The position numbers were made by a program, and so were the translations under genes. From assembly GCA_032717465.1 (NCBI GenBank), contig CM064664.1:4187804-4251803 (forward strand): DNA of 64,000 nucleotides, in the 5' to 3' direction. Positions 33,215 through 44,998 of the stretch are shown here, piece by piece (the stretch's first letter is position 1; each line of letters begins with the position of its first letter). Under the pieces are notes generated by a model that was not told the DNA's origin, ran no database searches, and saw only the letters and a program-made list of their open reading frames with translations. This stretch comes from Coenobita brevimanus (Eukaryota; Arthropoda; Malacostraca; Decapoda; Coenobitidae).

Positions 33215-33980
33215 TTAACCCGTCACGTCCCGAGGTTTTCCGCACCTCCGACATCCCCCAGTCCCGAGGTATTTTCGATTTTTTTTTTTTTGGCTAAAAC
33301 CTTCGCTTTTGGTGAGAAACATCGAAAATTCATAGAGAAATCGCTCACCTGAGGTTTAAAGTGCCCAATCCAGGTAGGAGTTCCTCCTTACCTGAGTGGG
33401 TTTTCTAACATGCTGGCACCAAAGAAAACGAGTTCTATGGGAGGGTAACTAATTTATCCACTCATAAACGGTATTTATTTATTTACTTGGTACCAATGTA
33501 TATGTAGTATGACAGTATATTGGTTTTCAAGCAGTAATAAAGGCATTATAAGCATTGTTTCACTCACTAACTAATCACCATACCTGACCTATTTTTGCCA
33601 CACTACCTGATCATTATTTCTGGCTGTTTCTTCTTCTAATGCTATGTAAACATTGTCCTCCACATTGTCATCGATTGGGGAATCACTCTGGCCCTGAATA
33701 ACTTTACTAGCCAGGTCACTGGTAACAGGTCCTTTGCCAAGACAAAGGCGTGAGGGGGGGAGGGGGGAGGTTATGCAGTGTAAGGCATTGTCCCTGCTTG
33801 GTATCTTGTACAGGAATAGAGGAAGGTGTCCCGTGTATACATACGAAAAATCACGTGCGAAAATTGAAAATTGTGCAAATTAGGTACCTTGCAATTGCAC
33901 GACGTACTGGTACGTCGCCGGGACTGGCAAATGCAAATCGTGGTGACGTACCCATACGGCGTCGGGACGGGGCGGGTTAA
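33215..33980 (-). mobile_element. piggyBac-derived MITE, copy 2, in LTR2
   Basis: TTAA at 33215-33218 and 33977-33980, body 758 bp, almost identical to the copy in LTR1 and at the identical LTR position. It therefore represents the same insertion, duplicated with the LTR. Confidence 0.93.
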
Positions 33981-34480
33981 AGCCAAAGTAAGAATCAGAG
34001 TTATTTGTCAAAGAATCTTCGCCAACAGAAAACACCTAAACTCCCTTGCAAATATCGAGCATCCTCCAATATTACCATAACTTTCTCCTCGCCGTTTTAA
34101 GTCACTCTCCGCGTCTCCCCTACCTCCTCCTAGTGGATCACAAACCCCCTCCCCCCCTCCCCCTTACGCGCTCCGCGCGCACCTGTATTTACTGCACTCC
34201 TAGTACTAAGATTTGTTGTATTGTCATTAGTACCTAGAAAGCTAGTATCCTGCGAGATACACATATCTTAGATAAGGTTTTTGTATTGCTCTATATTGTG
34301 TTGTAATATCTGCTGAAGTGTCCTGTGTCTGACTGTGGTAATATACGTGTATGGTGTTGCCGAAGGTTTTTATGTCCTGCCTCTCTTTATTGCACTAGCT
34401 CCGGTCTCAAAAGAGGACCCCGCTCCACGTTGGGTGAAATAGGTACGAGAAGTCGAGCCTAATTCTACCCAGCATTACAC

Positions 34481-34493
34481 TGGTGGCCAGTGG
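34481..34493 (+). promoter_or_regulatory. Putative primer binding site, internal copy 2
   Basis: Identical TGGTGGCCAGTGG following the LTR2 end. Confidence 0.55.
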
Positions 34494-34544
34494 TGGTTCT
34501 AGATCCGAGCGTAGAAGAGAGGTAAGCAGGAAATATTTGGAAAA

Positions 34545-35435
34545 ATGGCAGCTAAACCGCACATTCAGTTACCCAAGTTTGACCCTGACCAGTATGACAT
34601 ACACACATATCTTGCAATAGTTAAACTCTTACTGGATATTGGCTTCGATAATGACCAGCAAAAAATTGCAGTCACACTACAACTACTGGGTAAAGCTGCA
34701 GCGAATATTGCGCCTAAAATTATCCCAGAACTCACCTGGCAGAACTTTACCAAGTTCGCGGTCCAAGCCATCACCCCATCACTAAGGAAAGTGGTGGCTC
34801 TATCCAAATTGGATAGCTTTACTTATGACGGGGATTTAGATAATACCCTGTTGCAGGCAAGACGCTTGATTAATGCTGCTTACCCGGAGGCAGACGAAGA
34901 AACCCGGGATCAGCACACATTCAATACTCTGCTCCGAGTACTCCCAAGTGTTGTGAAGCAACACTTTACTATCCACGACCCAAAAGGAGACATGGATAGA
35001 GATATACAGCTGATACGGCGCCTCCTGACCGCCTGCCCTCCTCCACAACAAATTAGTGTTGTCAAGAAATTCCCCACCCGACCCCCGGCTCCCCCAGCCA
35101 CACCGCGTCTGCCCCTGCCCCACACAAGCCCGACCCCGACGCCTAGCCCACCCAGAGCGCACCCCTCTCGTCAGCGCCCAGCCCCGCGAGAAAACCCAAA
35201 CTTAATTCTGATCAACCCGTGGGAATTCACAGCCTGCAACTCCCGTTGCCCCCTTCATGACATACGGGACCAGCTGAAAGCTGCTCGCCGCAAAAGCACA
35301 ACCCCGGGTTCGTGTAAAGTTTCCGCCCTAGAAGACGAAGCCCCAGGGGACGAGCTGGCACCTGCGGATGAACCCCCCCCAGGAGAACTAGAGCAGGAGC
35401 AGGAGCACGAGAGCCCTAGCCAGCTGGATTTTTAG
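34545..35435 (+). CDS. Ty3/gypsy-like gag, copy 2
   Basis: 296 residues, start MAAKPHIQLPKF, differing from copy 1 by a few substitutions (for example Thr3 to Ala, Pro28 to Leu, Val72 to Ala). Same Pro-rich and acidic C-terminus and no CCHC knuckle. Intact as a frame. Confidence 0.75.
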   Translation: MAAKPHIQLPKFDPDQYDIHTYLAIVKLLLDIGFDNDQQKIAVTLQLLGKAAANIAPKIIPELTWQNFTKFAVQAITPSLRKVVALSKLDSFTYDGDLDNTLLQARRLINAAYPEADEETRDQHTFNTLLRVLPSVVKQHFTIHDPKGDMDRDIQLIRRLLTACPPPQQISVVKKFPTRPPAPPATPRLPLPHTSPTPTPSPPRAHPSRQRPAPRENPNLILINPWEFTACNSRCPLHDIRDQLKAARRKSTTPGSCKVSALEDEAPGDELAPADEPPPGELEQEQEHESPSQLDF

Positions 35436-35458
35436 GCCCGCCCCCGCACCAACCCACG

Positions 35459-35890
35459 GTGGCGGGGGCCATCACCCCTAAGTATCGCCCCCCAGTATAC
35501 CACAAGATGAAAATCAACGGCGTGAAGGCCAGACTACTAGTTGATACGGGAGCAGCCAGATCCTGCCTTTACAGCCATTATTTCTCCCGCTACAAGACAC
35601 GGTTTGGCCCACTCCGCCCCACTACCACTCACCTTGTAGACGCGGGGGATGGCCCCCTGCCCATCCGTGGGGAGACTCGGGCCCTACGGGTCGACACCCA
35701 CCAGCCAGTATCTGCCCAACACCCATTCATCATTTTTGATTCCTCCTGCCGGAGCTATGACGGATATTTAGGGCTAGACCTACTTCAAAAACTTGGAGCC
35801 ACTATCGACTGTCGCAACCGACAACTCCAGTTCCGCCCCCCACCCCGTTCCGCTCCAGCCGTTTGCACCTGCACGCCGCAGCCCCGGCCG
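35459..35890 (+). CDS. Retrotransposon aspartic protease, copy 2
   Basis: Same LLVDTGAARS catalytic motif and YLGLDLLQKLG strand as copy 1, in the -1 frame to gag. Downstream the linker differs from copy 1 by several bases (CCACACAAC replaces part of a C-run), so the frame stays open to 36289. Confidence 0.85.
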
Positions 35891-36386
35891 GAAGACCCAC
35901 ACAACCCCCCCCCGTGCCCCCTCTCTTTTTTTCCCCCCTTCTTCGCCCCCCCCTTCCCCCGCACTGCCCCGCCCCACTCTTGCCCCCTCCTTTCCTGCCA
36001 CCATTTCCACTGCCGTTACCATCCCCTCACACCACGAGGCATGGGTGCCCCTGAACAGGCCCTCGGGCCCATCCATTTTGTTCTCCCCCCTCCTCCCCTC
36101 CGGACCCCTTCCTGCCTGCCTCGTTTCCCCTACCTTTCTCCCCCCCCACCGCACTGCCATTCGCATCGCCAATCTCGCCCCATCCCCTCTCACCCTCCCC
36201 AAAGGGCTTATTGTCGGAGAGATGGAAGAAGCCGAGCCCTGCGCCCCGTCCCCCCCCCACCACCCCGCCCCCCTTCCCCCCATCCCTGACCATCTCTCCG
36301 ACCAACAGTCAGACGCCTTACGCCGCCTCCTCCTGGAGTTCCAGGATTTGTTTGCGACAGGGCCTGCAGATATAGGACATACTACG
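35891..36386 (+). pseudogene. pol linker and RT N-terminal extension, copy 2
   Basis: The linker (HEAWVPLNRPSG) and RT lead-in (LSDQQSDALRRLLLEF) are in one frame here, shifted from the protease frame. One C-run has nine C where copy 1 has eight. It is cut by the foldback at 36388. Confidence 0.75.
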
Positions 36387-36388
36387 TA

Positions 36389-37778
36389 CAGCTCCGGACA
36401 GATGAAACGGCTACACCCCATCCACCAGCGACTTGGTTTGGGTCTCAGTGGTTCTGGTAACAGTTGCAGGTGGAGGGAGGGGGGATGTGGGAGGGTGAGG
36501 AGGGGAGAAATGTGGGCGGAGTTATATAGGGAGTAGTGTGGGAGGGTGAAGAAGCAGCACAGTCTGGCTGGTGGGAGGAGGAGACGAATGGTTGGGTAGC
36601 GGAGACGAGAGTCTGCTGGAGGGTAAGACAGGTGAGTGTGATTAGATGAAAAGAAATTACAAAAAATGAATGATTATAATATCTGCTGCATATATTGCAT
36701 TTTATCTACTAAATAAAAACACTGTCTATTATTCACCACCGTATTTGGGTATCCTACTCATTATTATTATCCTTTGGATATTAGGCAATAAATAAAGATA
36801 TTGGACGGTCTTTCGGACCCGAACCAATTTTTTCATAACTTTTTTCTTCAGCTATTTCCGTATTCCTATTATCCCTCGTGCTTGAAGTCCCCCTTTTTAT
36901 AACTTTCTCCTACGGCCTACATTATTTTTTAGGCATAAGGCAGTTTAACTTTCTCTTTAAATAACCATATTTATCAACAAATATTCCTTTCATTAATCTG
37001 TTTAATTACCTGTTTTCTTTCAATATGCATTTGTCTAATAATGGGTGTTACACTTTAATTGGCGCCGCTATTTGACGTTTTGAATAAATTTGGTCTAAAT
37101 TTACGCATATATTGCAGTCTCTCTCAAGTAGGCTGGCAACCTCACACATCCTCCCCCCTGCTTTCTCCTCTCGCTACCCGTTCCCTCCTTTCCTTTTGTA
37201 GTACTGTTTATCTATTCTTTCTCATATTTTTAACCTCATTCCTTCTTACAAACTTTTAGTGCCATAGGAATTTCTCCCTTATCACCTACAGTCCTACTAC
37301 ATGAAAGTGGAACAAACTGCCATCGGGAAAAGAATAACGGGAAATTTATGGCGAAGGTTACGATATTAGTTATTTAGAATGAAAGTGTTGGCAGATACGC
37401 ATTCTTGACGTGATTATCGCAGCCACAGCATTTCGCCTTCATAAAACAGAAGGACTATAGGTTTCATGCATTACCTCCTTACGTCCAGCATTACTGTGCA
37501 GAACGCCATGTATAACACATTAAGGACCACAAGGACAGTACTGGTAGTCATCGTGATTCTTATGAATCTCTCCATAGGCTATTGAAAACAGTGCTTTATG
37601 CTCAACTTCAGAATTATGTTCTCATCATGGCAATGATAGGCAAAGATAATAAAAACAATATATACAACCAAATTATCATTTATTATACAACAAAGCTCAA
37701 ACTGCCTCCGTGCTGCAGTCTCAAGGGTGTAACCAGCTCACACAATCACATGTAACCTGAAGAAATTAAATACATGAT

Positions 37779-37837
<59 letters not shown>

Positions 37838-38300
37838 CCATGAACAACATTGTTTGATCTAAAATTAATTGTGTTGGGTAAAGCAGAGGACACTAACTAG
37901 CATGGCAACCTACCACACGGAAACCACCATGTTGCACTACACGCCACAGAAACCGATGCACAGACCATGATATCAGCGAAAAGACTATGAGAAGAGTATT
38001 GCACGAAGCAGGGTTGCATCACAGGACCCTAGCAAACGTTATGTTGACAAGCCAGAGGATTTTGGAAGTGTGTCACTGAAGGCGCAACTGCTGGAGAAGG
38101 AATAATACTCGGTGAGTATTATTTCTGAGGTTTTCGCTTATATAAACTAAACTATTCAGTCATATATGACCATAAAAATATATTAATAATTACTGCAGGG
38201 GGACAACCAGTTTCGTTACAACGTCAGTCCATGCAGAGGAAATTACTTTGGGCATATAGGGTTACTCGATGTTAAATTTCATAAGTGTAGAGCCTGTATG

Positions 38301-38354
<54 letters not shown>

Positions 38355-39744
38355 ATCATGTATTTAATTTCTTCAGGTTACATGTGATTGTGTAAGCTGG
38401 TTACACCCTTGAGACTGCAGCACGGAGGCAGTTTGAGCTTTGTTGTATAATAAATGATAATTTGGTTGTATATATTGTTTTTATTATCTTTGCCTATCAT
38501 TGCCATGATGAGAACATAACTCTGAAGTTGAGCATAAAGCACTGTTTTCAATAGCCTATGGAGAGATTCATGAGAATCACGATGACTACCAGTATTGTCC
38601 TTGTGGTCCTTAATGTGTTATACATGGCGTTCTGCACAGAAATGCTGGACGTAAGGAGGTAATGCATGAAACCTATAGTCCTTCTGTTTTATGAAGGCGA
38701 AATGCTGTGGCTGCGATAATCACGTCAAGAATGCGTATCTGCCAACACTTTCATTCTAAATAACTAATATCGTAACCTTCGCCATAAATTTCCCGTTATT
38801 CTTTTCCCGATGACAGTTTGTTCCACTTTCATGTAGTAGGACTGTAGGTGATAAGGGAGAAATTCCTATGGCACTAAAAGTTTGTAAGAAGGAATGAGGT
38901 TAAAAATATGAGAAAGAATAGATAAACAGTACTACAAAAGGAAAGGAGGGAACGGGTAGCGAGAGGAGAAAGCAAGGGGGAGGATGTGTGAGGTTGCCAG
39001 CCTACTTGAGAGAGACTGCAATATATGCGTAAATTTAGACCAAATTTATTCAAAACGTCAAATAGCGGCGCCAATTAAGGTGTAACACCCATTATTAGAC
39101 AAATGCATATTGAAAGAAAACAGGTAATTAAATAGATTAATGAAAGGAATATTTGTTGATAAATATGGTTATTTAAAGAGAAAGTTAAACTGCCTTATGC
39201 CTAAAAAATAATGTAGGCCGTAGGAGAAAGTTATAAAAAGGGGGACTTCAAGCACGAGGGATAATAGGAATACGGAAATAGCTGAAGAAAAAAGTTATGA
39301 AAAAATTGGTTCGGGTCCGAAAGACCGTCCAATATCTTTATTTATTGCCTAATATCCAAAGGATAATAATAATGAGTAGGATACCCAAATACGGTGGTGA
39401 ATAATAGACAGTGTTTTTATTTAGTAGATAAAATGCAATATATGCAGCAGATATTATAATCATTCATTTTTTGTAATTTCTTTTCATCTAATCACACTCA
39501 CCTGTCTTACCCTCCAGCAGACTCTCGTCTCCGCTACCCAACCATTCGTCTCCTCCTCCCATCAGCCAGACTGTGCTGCTTCTTCACCCTCCCACACTAC
39601 TCCCTATATAACTCCGCCCACATTTCTCCCCTCCTCACCCTCCCACATACCCCCTCCCTCCACCTGCAACTGTTACCAGAACCACTGAGACCCAAACCAA
39701 GTCGCTGGTGGATGGGGTGTAGCCGTTTCATCTGTCCGGAGCTG
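36389..39744. mobile_element. 3.36-kb foldback element in pol, copy 2
   Basis: Same insertion point (TA at 36387-36388 and 39745-39746), termini, arms and loop as copy 1, with small differences, for example one T fewer in the loop at 38061. (AT)n runs lie at 37781-37831 and 38303-38352. Confidence 0.9.
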
Positions 39745-39747
39745 TAC

Positions 39748-42700
39748 CTGTCTCATGAGATCCATACGACAGGCCCTCCAATATGACAACCTTCCCGACG
39801 TAAGAACCCCCGACAGAGAGAAGAGGAGGACCGCCAAGTGCGCGAGATGGAAGAGGCATGTGTTATTTCCCCCTCCACCAGCCCGTGGTCCTCCCCCGTC
39901 GTTCTAGTAAAAAAAAAAGACGGCACGATGCGGTTTTGCATCGATTACCGCCGCGTGAACGACGTCACAATTAAGGATGCTACTCCCCTTCCCCGCATCG
40001 ACGATTCCCTAGACTCCCTATACGGGGCGTCTTGGTTTTCTACCCTTGACCTCCAGTCTGGATATTGGCAGGTCCCCGTCCACCCGGATCATCGAGGCAA
40101 GACGGCCTTCTCTACCAGTAATAGCCGACATTACGAATTTAATGTCCTGCCATTCGGCCTCTGCAACGCCCATGCCACGTTTTCCAGGCTGATGGAATCT
40201 GTCTTAAGCGGCCTCACTTGGGAGATATGTTTAGCCTATCTTGATGATGTCATTGTTTTTAGCCAAACCTGGGCCGACCACTTGCAGCGCCTCCGCCGAG
40301 TTTTCACCCGAATTCACCAGGCAGGCCTCAAGTTACATCCATCCAAATGTATCCTGCCTGCAAAAACCGTCGCGTTCCTAGGCCATACGATTTCCCAAGC
40401 GGGAATTTCCCCAGACCCCGACAAGCTGCGTGCCATAGAGGACATACCACCTCCGCAGGATGTCCACGGCGTCCGTGCCTTCTTGGGGCTCGCGTCCTAC
40501 TATCGCCGCTTCGTGAAGGGGTTTGCACAGATTGCTAAGCCGCTTCACGACCTGACACGAAAAGGGGAACCTTTCCTCTGGACCGAGGACTGACAAGCCG
40601 CTTTCCAACAGCTGAAAGACAAGCTCATCTCGGCCCCCATCGTGGCCTTTCCCGACTATGCCCTCCCTTTTCGCCTCTACACGGACGTCTCCCTTGACGC
40701 AATTGGCGCTGTTCTAGCCCAGGTACAGGCCGGTCGGGAACACATTATCGCTTGTGCCAGCCGCACACTGAACCCAGCCAAGAAAAATTATGCCGCCACC
40801 AAGCTTGAATGCCTCGGCATAATCTGGTCCCTCCAATATTTTAGGGCTTATCTTTCCGGGACTCAAGTCACTATAATAACCGACCACCAATCACTCCAGT
40901 GGCTGCGACAATCGGACTCCCAGAACGCTCAAATCGTCCGATGGCGTGACACCCTAGAGGAATTTCAATATGAAATTTCGTACAGACCCGGGAAGCTCCA
41001 CACCAACGCAGATGCCCTCTCCCGCCTTCCCATCCACACGGTCCAACCAAACCCGGACCTGCTGGAACTCTGGCACCACAAGGAACGCCCCCCCTGGATT
41101 CCAGCCCACCTGTTTCCCAAATTGTGCCGACAGGGCGACCACCTTTTAACCCTGTCTGGGCACATCCTCTTGGCCCCCGATGCGGCACGTGACACCCTGC
41201 GCCAGTTACACGCCCACAACGGCATCCATTTGGGCACAAAAAAATTGCTACAGGTGTTTAATGACGTCTACTGGGCCCCGAACCCCTCCACCCTCGCCAA
41301 GGAAATTATTCAAACTTGCCGTGCCTGCGCACTCGGGAAAGACATTACCCGGACCGCCGGGCCATCTGGCCATATCACCGCCCACAAACCCTGGCAGCTC
41401 CTAGCAGTCGACGTAGTAGGGCCTCTCCCTCCTAAATCGGGATATAAGTACGTGATCACTTTTGTCGACACGTATTCCAAGTTCGTAGTAGCCTGCCCTG
41501 CTAAAGAACATCACGCCGTCGCTGTCGCCGATGCCTTACTCCGACACGTCTTCCCCTACTTTGGCATTCCCCAAGCCCTCCATTCCGATAATGCCCCCGA
41601 ATTCTCCGGAAAAGTCTGGGAAGAACTGGTCAGGATTTTTGGATATGAAATCTCCCACTCCTCACCATATTGGCCCCAAGGGAATGCGGTGTGTGAACGC
41701 AGCCATCGTACCCTGGTCAATCAGCTACGTACCAGAATCGAGGCTACGAAAGACAACGATTGGCCAGCACACGTCAAAATCGTCCAGTGGGGCATGAATT
41801 CGTGCCCCCGAGAGGACGGGGTTTCCCCCCACGAAAGGATCTTTGGTGAAACCCCCCGCCTACTACCTTTACGCCGTCACCTGCAACCGCCCACCTCCGC
41901 CCCCGCCACGGACCCGCTACACTTGCTAAAAAGGCGGATATACCACCTACAGAGGAATTTAGATCTTGAACCCGACACAGCCACCAACCCCTTCAAGCCG
42001 GGTGACACCATAGTCGTCACCCAACTCCCCACTCCCCACAAACTTGCCCCCCCGTTTCACGGGCCCCCACGCCATCACCAAAATCCCCAACCCTTACCAG
42101 GTGGTCGTGGACTACCACAGCACTCCCCGTACCCTCTGAAACCGGCACGCGGGCCCCTTCCGCACGCCCATTCCCCCTGCCCCGACCCCACACCCCCAAC
42201 CCCCCACCCCCAACCCCCCACAGCTCCCGCCCCACCATCTACAACCACATATGAGTGCTACATCTCCTCACCTTCCCCCTCTGCCCCCCTTACCACCTCC
42301 ACCTCACCTGCCCCAGGCGCCTCACCTGACGCCTCCCCCGCCACCCCCCCCTCACCCTCGCCCCACCCATCCACGGTTTCCCCCTCAATCCTCACTCCCT
42401 CATCTCCAGCCCCTGCCACCACCCCCTCCCCCCAGCCCACTACCACCTCTTCCGCCCGCACCAGCACCCCTTCGCCACACCCCCCTTCCACCCCCCTCCC
42501 CTACCCACCACCCGTACGCCCACTCCACCAATACCACGTTCTACCACTCCCGCGGCACGCAAGACAACACGCCCACCCCCAACGCCCCCTTCCCCCCCAC
42601 CCCTACCCTCACCACCACCACCACCCGCTCCGGCCGCCTCTCACGCCCACCCGCCTGATATTCCCACACCCCTACACCACCCGACCTCCCGCGACTTCAC

Positions 42701-42855
42701 ACCGTCCAGCTACATCGGGCCCAAATCCCTCCTACCTGTACTTCCCAGAGACTCAACGCCGCATTACTGCCGCACAAAACCCGGCCTTCGCCCACTCTAT
42801 CCAGCATTCAACCTCCAACCACACCGACACCAACAACAAGCAACATGAGGATTAA
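39748..42855 (+). pseudogene. Ty3/gypsy pol: RT, RNase H, integrase, copy 2
   Basis: Same domain order and catalytic residues as copy 1. It shares the TGA just after the foldback (39784-39786, equivalent to 28206). It adds a private TGA at 40591 (CGA in copy 1) between RT and RNase H, splitting the frame into 39838-40593 and 40642-42855. A private stop also ends the alternative Pro-rich frame at 42656. The shared TGA and shared foldback show that the parent was already defective when duplicated. Confidence 0.93.
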
Positions 42856-43108
42856 GCGGGCCGTATGGGCCCCTACCTTTACCAAGAACCACCGGCTCCG
42901 AGGGCCACACCACCTGTTAAATATCCCCCAGTCCACCACCGCCCCTCCGCCCTCTTCCTCACCTATGACCAAGCACAGGAGGAAAATTCCTACACTATCG
43001 CCTGGCAGAACACACTCCGACACCTCCAGCCCGTTTACACCACCTCCAACACTCTAGCGTTCCACCTCCAGCCACAGGGACGTGACTTTTCAAGAACACG
43101 GTGGTGAA

Positions 43109-44317
43109 ATGCGTGGCTTTAACAGACTCACATACGGTACTCCAGAATATTCCGGAGAATACCATAGTATCCCCGACAACGGGGCGAACCAGAAACAACG
43201 GAGTTCGCCCACGAGAATGCCGACACCCCCACTCGGACCCCACGGGGTAGCCGCCACTAGCCACCACCACTCCGGGCAACAACGACGCATGTCAGCCCGG
43301 GCCGTGCGCCCCTGTGACATTCAACCACAACGCCGCTGCCACCGTAGGCGAAAGACACTACCTTTGCGTGGTGGAATCACTGAGTTAGCTAGGGGTGGAG
43401 TCAGAAATAGCACTCCAGGCAGCGCCCCTCTGGTAGAGACGATCTATGGTTGCTCCCACAGTGATTTGGTAGAGACGATCTATGGTCTCTCCCACAGTGA
43501 TTCGGCCGAGACGATCAATGGTCGCTCCCACAATTTCCAGGTAGAGACAATCAATGGTCGCTCCCTTAGTACTCCGGTCGAGACGATCAATGGTCGCTCC
43601 CCCAGGGTCCAGGTAGAGACGATCAATGGTCGCTCCCTTAGTCTTCCGGTCGAGACGATCAATGGTCGCTCCCACAGTATTTGGGTAGAGACGATCAATG
43701 GTCGCTCCCCCAGTGTCCAGGTAGAGACGATCAATGGTCGCTCCCTTGGTCCTCCGGTCGAGACGATCAATGGTCGCTCCCACAATATTCGGGTAGAGAC
43801 GATCAATGGTCGCTCCCCCAGTGTCCAGGTGGAGACGATCGATGGTCGCTCCCAGGGCGTAGTTAGGAAAGGGATGTCTCCCCAACCGGAGACTGAACCT
43901 CAGGGGTCTCGTTCCAGAATATCCCGGAACGACCTCCCTGCTTCCCCCGGTCTCTGTTCCCTATGTTTGGCCTTCGAGAAGACACACCTGTCGGGCCCCC
44001 GTGACAACCGCTGCCGCAGCCCTCCCCTGACAGCGCCTCTGGTCGTGGGAGACCGCAGTCTGTCGCCTCTTCCGGCCCTCCCTAGGACACCCGGGCGAGA
44101 CCTCACCACGCCCCCGCGACGCCGGGACCTGACCCAGAGGTTCCTAGACCTCTTCGGCCCCAGTCCTACGGGCCTTACGCCGGAGCCCGGCCCGGAAGCC
44201 CCCGGACGCGAGAGGACGCCCTCGCGAGCCGCCCCGTGCCCTCTCGGCTCGCCCCGCCCTGACGACGCCCTCAGTCCGACCGGATCACCGATGATGTGTC
44301 CTTGTTTCTCTCCATGA
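43109..44317 (+). CDS. Uncertain LTR open frame with 12-residue repeats, copy 3
   Basis: Equivalent of the LTR2 frame (MRGFNRLTYG start, 12 units, CPCFSP end). A few substitutions separate it from copy 2, and the frame is kept in both. No domain recognised. Confidence 0.28.
   Translation: MRGFNRLTYGTPEYSGEYHSIPDNGANQKQRSSPTRMPTPPLGPHGVAATSHHHSGQQRRMSARAVRPCDIQPQRRCHRRRKTLPLRGGITELARGGVRNSTPGSAPLVETIYGCSHSDLVETIYGLSHSDSAETINGRSHNFQVETINGRSLSTPVETINGRSPRVQVETINGRSLSLPVETINGRSHSIWVETINGRSPSVQVETINGRSLGPPVETINGRSHNIRVETINGRSPSVQVETIDGRSQGVVRKGMSPQPETEPQGSRSRISRNDLPASPGLCSLCLAFEKTHLSGPRDNRCRSPPLTAPLVVGDRSLSPLPALPRTPGRDLTTPPRRRDLTQRFLDLFGPSPTGLTPEPGPEAPGRERTPSRAAPCPLGSPRPDDALSPTGSPMMCPCFSP
43433..43864 (+). 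repeat. 36-bp tandem repeat array, 12 units (LTR3)
   Basis: Same units and order as LTR2. Confidence 0.95.
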
Positions 44318-44791
44318 GGAAATACGGGTGACCCTGTAACAATCGTGAAGTAGGTTAAGTGTGACTCCCTCTCTCTTAGAATAAGTATTGTGCAGTGAAT
44401 TTATGTAATCTCTATTGGGGTAAATCAGAACACAATATCCAGTTGAAGGACGAGAATGTGGATTAAGATCTAAAGTGAAAATACGTGCGAGTGTCACCCC
44501 GAATCTTTCTAAAGACATATCTCCAGAACCATAAGAAAGACTAAAATATTATTGGAGTTCTATTGGCTAGTCTCTAAGTAATATTGTGAAATAGTATTTA
44601 CGAGTGTTCCGACTTTGTTACACGTTGTGAAGCGAGAGTCTACATATCATACTTAGAAGATGTGTAATTAATAAGCCTGTGCCTACAGAAACATGTTCCC
44701 ACCCTAAATCTCAAGAAAAGGGGAGTATTAACGATATTCCCTCCCTACGCACGCTGCTCTTAAAAACCCTCTCCATTCCTCGCTCACTCTC

Positions 44792-44795
44792 TTAA
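44792..44795. other. Empty TTAA site of the MITE
   Basis: CTCACTCTC-TTAA-AGCCAAAG is continuous here. In LTR1 and LTR2 the same two flanks are separated by the MITE plus a second TTAA. Confidence 0.95.
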
Positions 44796-44864
44796 AGCCA
44801 AAGTAAGAATCAGAGTTATTTGTCAAAGAATCTTCGCCAACAGAAAACACCTAAACTCCCTTGC

Positions 44865-44998
44865 TAACTTACACTAATTCTCAACTTATACATTACTTTC
44901 CTGAAAACATTACACCCGTTTCAACTTTATATTTGACTTAGCACCTACTGACTGGCCTTACCATTATAATGAGCGTCATATCGCCATCCCACACAGTT
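44865..44998 (-). repeat. Remaining PB2 3' repeat unit, right of the retrotransposon
   Basis: Begins AACTTACACTAATTCTCAAC, repeating the about 48 bp that precede LTR1, then continues through ACATTACACCCGTTTC to the transposase stop. It is the unit adjoining the transposase gene. Confidence 0.85.

Larger units (their letters stand above)
31528..34479 (+). repeat. LTR2 (central, hybrid LTR)
   Basis: TGAAATGCGTGG to ATTACA. Twelve 36-bp units like LTR3; MITE like LTR1. Left-part markers match LTR3 (G at 32924, the extra G near 32871). Right-part markers match LTR1 (G at 33006, the MITE, and the CGC/CTAC/AAACTC bases near 33050-33190). It acts as the 3' LTR of copy 1 and the 5' LTR of copy 2. 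Confidence 0.88.
43105..44864 (+). repeat. LTR3 (3' LTR, B-type, 3'-truncated)
   Basis: 1760 bp, ending at CCCTTGC, where LTR1/LTR2 continue for about 430 bp more to ATTACA. 1760 + 430 equals the LTR2 length without MITE. No MITE; empty TTAA at 44792-44795. The right flank is PB2 tandem-repeat sequence with no matching target duplication, so the end was lost by deletion. Confidence 0.85.

Noticed and set aside
19735..44869. Target-site duplication around the gypsy dimer
   Set aside because: Left flank CATTAC and right flank TAACTT do not match. The right LTR end is deleted.
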